64,000 bases of DNA from Hexactinellida sp. DTS-2022 (taxonomy: Eukaryota; Porifera; Hexactinellida), in assembly GCA_028753945.1 (NCBI GenBank), contig JAPNXP010000018.1:2853643-2917642 (forward strand). Reading direction: 5' to 3'. Below the pieces are notes generated by a model. It saw only the letters and a list, made by a program, of their open reading frames with translations, was not told the DNA's origin and did no database searches. Below are positions 45,501 through 57,500 of this stretch, in pieces (the stretch's first letter is position 1; the number at the start of each line of letters is the position of its first letter). A program made the translations under genes and the position numbers.

Positions 45501-48500
45501 TACTCCCGAGTCCCGAAAATGTTCTTTTAGCCGAATACTAATGTACACCCAATAACAGATTTTTAATGAGTGATCTAAGAATCTAAATCAATATAATAGC
45601 TATATTAACAAATTACTTTGGTTATTTGGACCTGGGAAATAAAAATAAATGTTACTATAAACTAGTAATCCTTTTCAGATGTACCTATTAAAAGGTCAAA
45701 ATAACTCATTCCGAGGAGACTAATAAGCGGAGTCGATAGTGATAGTATAAACGTTAGTATATTTCACCCATTAAACCGGAGCAATCTAAGACTACAGGTA
45801 TTGGGTTGTTCCTGGTCAAACTTGGGTTTCGATTTAGCTGAGTGATTGTAGTTTCAAACGGGGGTTAAGTGAAAAGAAAAATATACATAGACCCGAAATT
45901 GTATTTAACGTATTCATACTACTATTAACTCCTGAAGAGGAATAACATACAACATAAATATGAGTTAATAATATTATACAGAGCAGAAAAATGATTTGAT
46001 TTAAATAAAATCAAATCATTAACTTTTCACAAAACAATCAAAATTAATCATTCTAAAAATGAAATGGAAAAATCAATCATCAAATCATTGAATGTTACCC
46101 AAAGATCAATTATAAATTATTTATTTGATTTGAAAATATCATCAAAATGATTTATGTAAAGCCCTACCAAAAGGCTCTATATTCAATCATCTTTGCAAAG
46201 GTTAAGGTCCAGATTACAGAAATAGTCCCAAAGGAAGAGACTATAAATTGAGAATAATATACCAACAACTGCAGTTTAGAAGTGAAAACATGAGTGGAAA
46301 CGAAGGCCAAAGCCAAGATCAAGAGGGCTCTGATTTCTGCATATACTGCAAGGCCTTCTAATGAAGCAGGTGAAGTTTGGAATCGAAAAAATGCGAGTTG
46401 TAGAGCTAAGGCATCCTGCTTACTCTCCTGATCTTTCCCCTTGTGACTTCTAAATGTTCATTGGGGTTAAAGAGCTTGTTGGGAAGCATTTTAGTATAAA
46501 GGAGATCTTGGCAAATGAAGTTTGGAAATCCCTTAAGACCGCCCCAAGAGTACTACCAACAAGTATTCTTTGATTGTCTATCGCAGTTGAAACGGAATAT
46601 TGATCTATTTTTTATATCAGTGGTGTATTAGATTTGTATTATATATTTGCTAAAAGTATGGATATACAAAAATCACCAGTAATAATATACAATGTAAGAA
46701 CTTGTGATAGGTAGTCCTAATATTAAAAATGTAAAATTTATTATTCATTACAATAGCACTGAAAGGCAATAAAATAATTAAATGAAACTTTCGATTCCGT
46801 ATTAATGTCCATCCATGGTCCAGAATTTGAATAGAATGCCATTGCTTTATTATACTAGATAGAATTATTTGGTTGGAGTTGGACAAATGCAAATTCAGTG
46901 AACTCCCAAATTCAAAAGTGAATAAGGCAATCTACAAGATATCCAGGGAAATAAATTAGTTTTTGAGTCCAGTCTTACGAGATTAAGGTATAGATGTATT
47001 GTCATTAGTATAGTGTATTATGTACACATACCTGAATATTCGATGATTAAGTTGCAACTAAGAATTGGCAGAACAAAATGTATTTTGATTTCATGTTGGC
47101 CTGCATGAAGCGTTACTTCCTTCGCTTTATGCCATAAATCCTTCTGATTCTTTAAATCAACAGCACTGTGGAATACCTTGTTTGAATAATAAATACATAT
47201 GGTCTTCACCATTTTTTGACGTTTGAGATCAGCAATTTTTAAATTAATACATGTTATACTATAGGTATTCAATAACTTGAAAATGCTTGATAGAGATGTA
47301 TATTTGCTGTCAGACTTAATGCTCAATAGTTTCAAATTACTATTCAGTATCTAGAAATAAAATAAATAAATAAATTAGAGAATAAATAGATCAGTTTAGA
47401 AATTTCATGGCATTATAATCCCTTAAAGATGATTCAAAAAATGTCACAATGTAAGATAGGTCGATGGGATAGTATTAAATAAGCATAGCATTAATAACAA
47501 ATTTATACATATGATGGTCTGAAAATTTAAATTTCGAATTGAGCATACTTTGAATTCTATGATTTATCCAATTCTTTATAAATATGAGCCCGTCGCTGTA
47601 CCAGGGTTCAGGGCTTCGCGCCTTAAATAACAGCTGCTGCGCGGGCTTAGTATGCCTTGAAACTAATAATTTGGAATTATACACCTTTGTGGTGTATTAA
47701 ATATATTCCTCATAAAGTCTCCTTAATAAGAAGGTTACACAAGATATTTGTCATGCAAATTCAAATTATTCCATTAGTAGCTCTATAAATTTTAGCTGTA
47801 CCATAAGGCTAGCTCGATTCCAAATCTAACCGTCGAATATAAACTAAATAAAAACATGCAATAAAATAAACAAATCATTGCATAGATGAATGATTTTAAC
47901 TCAATCAAATTGCAGCCTCAGAAAATCTTTCTATTATGTACAGTCTATTTATACTATTAAATTGAATGATGTCTAGATAATCCATACTAAAAACACTAGA
48001 TTTTAATTGACCAACATATTTTGTCACCTTTGGATGAAAAGGCGAATATACACGTATATATGTATTCAGTAGATGCTGGTTATAAGAACACCGGTAATCA
48101 TTACTTGAAGGATATAAGAACATTCTACTGGAAAATGGTAGCCATATACTACTATAAAAATTTGTGCCGGTAACATTATATGCAGTTCACGATAATGTTC
48201 TTACAACCGGCAACCACTTTATAAACTATATATATATATATTAATAGCGCAATTGTTGTGTCTTTGTTTGTATGTTTGTTTGTTTGTATGTTTGTTTGTT
48301 TGTATGTTTGTTTGTTTGTTTGTTTGTTTGTTTGTTTGTCCAGAATTAATTGGAAATACTACGAGTCCCAGAAAACTGAAAATTTGTATACAGGGGTAAT
48401 TTTGTACTGCGGCAACGATCTATTGGTTTTTGAAGAGAAATATTGACATTAAAAGGTAACAAATTATGTTAGCCAATTAATTTCGAGGGTTTGTTAGTAT

Positions 48501-51500
48501 GTATTAGATATACCTATACTTCATTCAATTAAAATAAATATGTACATAATAGAAAGATTTTCTGAGGCTGCAATCTGATTGATTGAAATAAATTCATCTA
48601 ATCAATCAATAATTTGTCTATTCTATTGCATGGTTTTCTTTTAGTAGTATTTCGATTACGTAATTAATTAATTATAGTAGATTAATTATTACAAATAGAA
48701 ATCCGTGGAGCATTTACGTTACAATTTTGAATATAGAATTGACATAATCAACAATGTAAAATGTTCCAAGCAGGGTTTATCCAGGCGTGCTGAGCAATCC
48801 TAAAGGAGCGTAATTTCGCAGGATTTTATCTAGGCCTACAATATCGAGAGTTCCTCCCATAGACTTAATACAAGTTGACTAATCTAGGCGTACAAAATGA
48901 AAACTGAATGAGCTCTAACAAAATCTAGGAGCGGGGTAATTTTTCATGGATGAAAGCCTGGTTCCAAGTGTTTTTCATTGCAATTGTATGGAACACATAT
49001 TCACTTACAAACAAATGGGATTAATCATAATAACAGTATACAGTAGATGTCGGATATAAGAACATCGGTAATAAGAACATATCGTATATAAGCACACTAT
49101 GTTGGAAAACGGCTGCCATATATCCTGTATAATTTATGTCGGTTATAAGCAAATCAAGTGCAGTTCCCGAAAATGTGCTGATAACCTGGATCCACTGTAG
49201 TAGTCTATATAATATTATATAGTATCAGTACACTATTGAGTAATTACAATATGGAGAAGATGACGTATTTACGTAAACCGCGAATAAAACGTAGAATTGG
49301 TGGCGACTTGTTCATTTTTATTGATATATAGAAATAACATCCTTAAGATAAGACAACCTGTAAATTATTTTCAACTAGACCGAAATAGTGTTGTGGTTAC
49401 TAAAGAAAGACAAAATTGAGAAAACAGGCTCCGAGGACCGAGGTATTTATCTCCAGGCATAGATGACTCAAGTAAAAGAATAGACCATTGAATAACCATG
49501 GATGAGCTCAAAGTTCATCCTACTGCACTAGATCAAATACAATGTTATTACTCTCATCATTGCATTAAGTCAACTAATGACAGTAAATAACAAAACAACA
49601 AATATATAACTGATCTTAGTTCAGTCTTTCTTAAATGTATTAGCCTCTCTCTCGAGTTGTCTCCACAAAAACTAACTTGAGAATTATAATCTTTAACCTT
49701 ATTGGAGATCAGGCGTATCCCGATTACACCAACACTTTCTGCAAATATGCAAATAAATCATGCTATATGAAGAACAAGTATCAGCCCAAGTTTCACTGCA
49801 ATTGTTTTCTCTATATTGTATAGCTAGATAAACTAATATCTGTTTTGAAGGCCCCTGAACTAGTTCTTTCATCAGCGAAATGTCATTATCAATTCGGACG
49901 AAAATCTTCAATAAAATAACAACTGTTCAATATAGTATCTGAAGGCCACTTAAGTGATCCTCTGTCCACAATTTCCAAATATCGAAACTTGAATCTTTGG
50001 GCAAATCGATTATGAATTATTTGTCGGTGGTGAGGTAATCGAGACAGATAGGGCATTTATTGATCGTTTGTAAAATTTATGCACAGCAAAACGAGTCATG
50101 AAGGCTAAAGCTTGCAGAGTTTTGGTTTCATAGTCTATCGCTTATAAATTTGGGAGTTTGTTCATTATCCGTTCTTTTGTTTGAAGTGATATAGCTGAAG
50201 AGTCAGGGTCATCTACTGAAAAATTAGAGAATCGCTTAATAAAATTTTGAACAGAAATTTGTTTTGCACTTGATTGGTACAATATAAGAATACTAGATAT
50301 TTTCAGTCGCCGCTCAGACTCTAGTATTTTACAATATGATATATGATAATTGGCTCCAGACAATTGTCTGCACAGTCCAAAATGGTTCTCTAACGCATTA
50401 ATCTGTAAAAGGAGGTCAAAACATATGAAAAACCACAGTTGTTAGTTAGATGACGAACTAAAAGTGGCAATACTATGCACGTGTGCCTTAGACTAGTGAA
50501 TGTCTGGCGGTTGAGTGACGCTTTGTTTGATTTTGTTAATGATTCCCAGGTTTCAATCCAAACTACAAACGCTGTAGGAAAGAAAAGAAAACTAGGGATT
50601 TTGGAAATTCGTCTCTGTGGTGTACTGAGATTAAATATTTTCCAGATTTTTAAAATGATAGATATAAATTCGGCTGTTTGTGTTTTGAATAGATTATCTC
50701 GCGAATCATTCTGAATTTGCAGGCCAGCAATAGTTGATTCATGAAATATCTTGACCCCAAAGTAGCAAATAAAAATGTATTAACAGTATTTGTGATAATT
50801 ATTTCTTCAAAAATAACATTATTTGTAATACAATGCATATCTAGTAAGTGATTCCAAAAAATCACTGGATTTTCAATGAAGTCCAAAATCCCTGGATCGT
50901 TTGCAAGTATGACAAGTTCATCGTAGCTCCATTGTTTTCTGATAGATTTTGACCAAGGATGGAAACAGCCAAGCTGTTAACAGCCACTGGCTGTTAACAG
51001 CAAATGAAAATCGAAGCTGTTAACAGCTAGATGCTGACCAATGCAATAATTAAAATATTATTATATAATCATTTACTTTCCAATTTCACTGTTATGTAAA
51101 TACGATATACAATTCGAATTTTAACATTTTTGAGTAAAACCTTTTTTGCTTGTCCCCTTTCCTTAATTTTTACTGATACAATTATTGAATCTGAAGAGCT
51201 TGAATTGGCTGGTAACAGTTAGAATTGGCTATTAACAGCTCAAAATTGGCTGTGAACAGCTTCAATTGGCTATTAACAGCTTAACAGCTAAGATTTCGTA
51301 ACCAATTGGCATTAAAGCTTACGCATTTAAGTTGCCTTTAAGTTGTTAACTAACGACAATATAAGCTGTTAACAGCAATTGCAAGCTGTTAATAGCCAAT
51401 TCAAGCTGGTAACAGCCGATTTAACAGCGATGTTAACAGCAAATAGTTAGTTGTTAACAGCAAACAGCCAAAATGGAAGTTTGCAGATTCACCACCCCTG

Positions 51501-54500
51501 ATTCTGACAGATGGAAAAGCTTCCCCCTGAAAAAATGGTTGCCCCCCCAGTTCGAAAACCTGGCGCCGCGAGTGATTGTGTTTGGATAATAAAATGTCCT
51601 CCGCACTCATCCTTGGTGTGGTTTTCATTTGTAATGGTCTATCCTTATACTTGAGCGATCTACGCTCCAGGAAATTCTCTAAATCCTGTCTAAATTTGAA
51701 ACCTCTATCACCATTAGTCTAGTCAGGCCATCGCTTGAGGCCGGAACTCCATCAAAACGATTTTAGAACTGTGTATCTTATAGCATAAACTAGAACTACT
51801 ATACCGCTTTTTACTAAGTAGAAGCACACTATAAATAACGTATCACATGCAATATATGATTCTCGTTAAAAATGCTAAATATCATTTTGGTCAAAAATTA
51901 ATATATTTATGAAAATTGAACTATAAAATGTACCAAGTGAGATATAAACGTATTAAAAGGAAATACCTATAAAATAAATATCTATTGAGTTATGAACCAA
52001 AAATCAAGGTCAAAATTATAATGAGTTTTGGTGACTCATCATGATGATTTTGGTATTATTAAAATGTTATATGAAAAGAACCAAGATTGTTCTTTCGAAT
52101 GATACAACTTTGAGTTATAAGCCTGAAAGCATGGTTTTTGAATGCGGTGCAAAGATAATACTCGTTATTAGAAGTATGTAAACCATACACCAACCGTGAA
52201 GCGACCTTGTAAGCCTGCCATTCCCAATCTTTTTCAACTGTGGAACACTATAGTAAATATTAGACTCTGTGGACCGTCTCCCATTGTCCGTTGTCCGGGA
52301 ACCACTGTTGTAAGCGAAGCGCTCTAGTCATCATTAATATTTGAAAACGGTCAAGTAAGTTCGTTGACACTACGATAATAACGGTTGTTCGGAAATACTC
52401 TAGGTATCAGGCAGTGTGGATTACAATCCACAATAGTTTTAAACCTTGTAAAAGTAGTTTTCCGTGAGTAATAAGAATTTCCTGAACTTTTTGAGACAAC
52501 AAACAACATTACAACACATTTTCCTCTCTGTTGTTAGCAGTCTAAGTTATTCTTCCCTCCTAAGCTACTCCGCCTGACGTGCTTGCACACTTGATGAGCC
52601 TGGTGATACAAGAGGTAGAAATTTCAAAGATTACATAGGAGCGCCAGCTATATCCTTGCTCTCGCCACGCTAGGAGAAAACCGGGATAGGTGGCTCGCCA
52701 ATCCGAAGAGTGGTGTGTATACATTGCGGATTCACTGAACTATACAAAACTACTTGTAAACTCATAGCGAGAGAGCGCATTTGCTCAAATATACATCCAA
52801 TGTACCCATGAAACTGAATAGATCATCCTCCCCATGTTCTCATGTCTATAAGCGATGTTGTATGACCTCAACCCAGACCTGGGGCTGATTACTAGTGAGT
52901 GATTACGATTACGATTACGATTACATCCTTCAGAAAAAGCTTGATTATGATTACGATTACGATTACAGGAAATGTTGTAATCGATTACAATCGATTACAA
53001 TTCATTTTCTTTACGATGCAATTACGATTGTTTCGATTAAGCCCCGGAGTTTCATGCGCACGAAAAATAATGCCAGTGGGCATGGGGGTAGCCACCAAGA
53101 ATTATTTGTAGGGGCCGGATATATATTTGGAGGTGCAATGAGATCAGCGAACCCTCAACTATATCCTTATTTAAAGTTATTGTGGAAAATTTGGGGGGGG
53201 GGGGGGGGGGGCCTGGTGCCATACCTGGGGCTGATTTGGGTGATTACGATTACGATTACGATTACATCCTTCAAGAAAAGCTTGATTATGATTACGATTA
53301 CGATTACAGGAAAAGTTGTAATCGATTACAATCGATTACGATTGTAATCGTAATCAGCCCCAAGCCTGCCTCAACCCGTTTCCTACATGGGATTATGCAA
53401 GAGCATGTAGGTTCATATTTACATTTGTTGAATATGCTGCCAAACGAAACAAGGAAGATTCCCCTAGTTCCTTATATTCCCGAAAATGTATGCAAAGATT
53501 TAACAACAATTTATAGATTGACATAACTAATCCATTATGTCATAGTAAATTAATGAAATGTATTTTTTGATATAAATTGTGGATTAGCAAATGGCTGTAA
53601 TATTAATTAAGAATTTGACTCATTGAAACCTCTTTTGTTGATCGAATTCTGAAGTGTTGGCAGTGCAGGTCATATTCCTCCTAAGGAATACGTATAACAA
53701 AGTAAATTCATCTTCGGGATATACCTAGATCAAATTCATACTTAAAAATATACGTACGTATGTCAAATTCCTACATTGTAAGGAATACTTATAAGCAAGT
53801 GATATTCCTATTTCAGAATATAAGTAGGTCAAATTCCTACTTCATAAGTGGATCAAATTCATACTTCAGAAATACTTAGGTCAGATTCCAAACTTCGGAT
53901 TATATGTGGATTGGAGATTAAATTCCCACTAGGGAATATAAGTATGTAGATTACGACTAGAAATACGTATTATTCTAAGGTAGGAATGGACATAAGTCAT
54001 ACACAGTATGTCAAATTACTACATTAAATATACTCTCGGCATCAGAACTTCAGAATATACGTACATAGAAAAAATTCATACTTCGGAATACGCATAGATA
54101 GGTGAGTAAACTTCGTATACAACGGACTATAAATCACATTACGAGTAGATAGTATAAATCGAATTTAATTGACTGTTGAATATACGAAAAATATACAAGA
54201 TACATGATGGCAGAGGCGTGGCCAGGGTGCGGCATTTGGGATACAGGCCGCACCCAAAATAAATTGTGCACACAAGAATGACTATTAGTATAAGACTATA
54301 GAGTGGAAATGCTGCAACCATAATCGACCAGTGCCGCACTTTCATACAGGCCTAGCTACGCCTCTGCATGCTGGTAGGTATGATATGCTAACTCATGCAC
54401 ATTTGGCTCCATTACAAGGCTAGTCATTATTTTTTAATAAAAAAACTAAGGAGTGAGCGCGAAGGCCATTTTAATAGTACACTACTGTACAATATTAATT

Positions 54501-57500
54501 AGTTATAAAAAATATTGTTATCATACACAATGACAAATAAACACACGATCCAGCTATTTTGTTTAGGTTAATTCTTATTTCCGTCAATCACTATATATTT
54601 ATCTTAAGTTGCACTGCAATATTTAGCCAAACATTCTATCTCATAAGATTTTTTAATTCTCTCTCTTTCACTCTTTCTCTCAATATACACGTAAATATAT
54701 ATAGTCTACTCCGCCTAATAGAGCACCGGTTGATATATTTCACTGCTTAATTGGGTCAAATTTTCAGGACTTAAAATATTTTCGGATAAATATTAGTCCG
54801 CTTAATCGGGTCATAGCAAACACAGTGTGGAACTATGGGGTAATAGGTAATTTTACATAGCCAAATGCTAATATAAATGCGTAAATTCAATTCTATAATG
54901 TTGAACGAATAGAAAAATGTTAATGCCATTTGGCTGGATAAATAAATCATGCCTACACAAAGTCTCAAAGTTATGCACAAAATTGGAAAATCCTATTTCT
55001 GAAAAACAAAAAATATCGATTTTTAGGCAAAGTTGCTATATTTAATTATGCTTGATTATTTGGTAATTCAAAACACATATGTGTATTCTTATACATCATT
55101 TGATAGATTTTAACTAGTTTTCAAAGTGAACTAACAATGTGATTATTTTTTCTGAATTTTTAGGACTATTTTATTATATTACTAACTTCCTGCTTTGTGG
55201 AAAATATTCCAACTGTCCGATCTTAGAATGCAAACAATTGCGAGGTGAATTGTTTCCAAAAATCCTGAATCTCGCAGTTTAAATGGCATTGTACTATGTA
55301 TTGAAGATGGAAAATAATTGGAAACAAGTAATCAATATTAACTCTCAAAACCATCACTAAATTAACACATACGTATGCATAAATCTACTAAGATTAATAT
55401 TATAACATACAACAATTGTGCAACAATTAGACATAATTATTAGTTACATCGATTTTGGACTATAAAGAGAGTCATAGTCCAATTATAATATCTTATATTG
55501 TAAAATTTGGAGTTCGTCGTCGATGGAAAGTTTCCAGCATACTAGATTCAATCGAGTACAGGACAGATTTCCCAACTATGCCATTTCAAACCACAAAGGA
55601 ATTGGTAAAACTCACATTATTAAAAGAAATTTAATATAGCCCTTAACGCAACTAGCAATGCCTTTTTAGCTGATTACATGTACAGTCTACCTACACTTCA
55701 GGTATAAATTCAACCACAATAAAACTTAAATCTACTTAACAAGTTATAGATCGTTTAGAATATCCAGGAATGGTAGTTTTTAGATAAGGATTCTCCTTTA
55801 GGAAAAGCTTTCAATAGATTAGCTTCATCAACCGGAGAAAACTCAAGTTTCGCTGATTACTCAGATAAGGAATTCACTTTAAGACAATTTTTGAGTAGAG
55901 TGTGATGAATATCTTAAGGTTAGATGGAATATACTGACAGGCGGCACCAGAATTTTCAGGTAGGGAAGCTCAGGGGGGCCAGGGGGGATTTCAGGGTGGG
56001 AAATGACCTAAAGCGAATATTTTCGATCGGCACCCCTGCCATTTTCAGATAATATGACTTAACTATTGTAGTGCAACTGTTATATATTATATAACTTCTA
56101 ACTAAATTAACCGCGTGATTTAGTGCTGAATCTTGTAGATACATTGATATTCCACTAAAAAGCTTAAAAGTTCACTGGGCAAATAAGGATTAGCATGAAT
56201 ACCTTCACATCACAAGAATTGATCCAATCGAACTCTGATACTAGTCATCCCTGACTGAGGCATCTTTGGTAAATTAGGTAGGATTATTTCGGCTAGTCAT
56301 GTAAGGGCAAATTAGCTAATAGCTATAGAACACATTCACACGATAACAAAAAAAGACAAATTAATGCAAATGTTATCTTAGGACGAGTATAGAAACAAAC
56401 CTCCGGATTGTTACAAATTAAGCAAGGTTCACTTTCTAAAAAGTATCCATCCAATTCAACGACTGTTGACAGAATTTGATAAACATGAGAATTCGGATGA
56501 GAAAATATTATTTCGTTTAACTTTTTGAGTAATTGAACAGATAAAAATAAATACCCAGATTCTTTAATACACATCGGAGATGCTGCTATAGAACATTGAG
56601 AAAGAAGTTCAACAAATTGTGCCGCTTTTTGACCAAAGGTTAACATAAACTCAAACATGCTAGAGAAAATACACAAATAAACGCATTATATATCTAGAAG
56701 TAGCCACTCTAGAAAAATAATTGGATTATAACCCCATAATTGGTGTGAATCTTTTTAGTGCTAAAATTAACGTGCATCATGGACCACTATACGTATAAAG
56801 GCCACTCAACTGATAAAAATTTCCAGTGCACAAGGGATAAGATAAAGGAGATTTTATTATCTACACATAATGTTAACATATTCATTTTGGTTGAAACTCA
56901 AATAAATAATCCGTTGAAAAATTAAATAAATGGGATTTGTATATATAAAATACTTTGTTTAAAATTATATATTAATAAATTATTTCAAAAATTCCTTTAC
57001 CGTTTTGATTTAGTATATTATTCATATTCTTTCCTTGATGCCTAACTAGCCTTGTTCTTATTCTAGTTATACTATTACAATGTTCATAGTGGTATTCCAA
57101 TATTTCACATTCCTTCTGGACCGCAAGTTATAGTTTAGAAATAGAAACAGTTTCTGCGTAGATATGGTATTGATTTCAGTGTATATTTGATGACCTCACT
57201 ATTCAACATCAGCGGCGGAAATAAACCAAAGCGCTGCACAAAAACAATGAATAAATAAATTCTCGTGGCAATGCCACTTGTGCAACTTATGGCACAGGCG
57301 GAACAAATTGAATATCGACAATAACTCAAATTTTAAATGGTGTAAATAAATATAAATAGGAATATATGGTATCTCAAGGGTCACGGTGGCTTAACACATC
57401 GAAATAGGAAAATTCGAGGTTATCAAAATGCTTCTAAATGGCATTAAATTAAAGTTAGATAGTATACTAACGTTCGTGTGAAATTTGAATTGATTTGAAC

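Noticed and set aside
48258-48446. Phe/Val/Cys/Leu-rich small frame
   Set aside because: It is a TTTG/TATG microsatellite.
50954-53368. Regular short repeats as a CRISPR array
   Set aside because: Units are directly adjacent without unique spacers, lie inside elements with hAT-type ends, and the DNA is clearly eukaryotic.
52895-53526. Long plus-strand frames rich in Asp-Tyr or Ile-Thr
   Set aside because: They follow the GATTAC hexamer array and a G tract; there is no domain and no consistent start.
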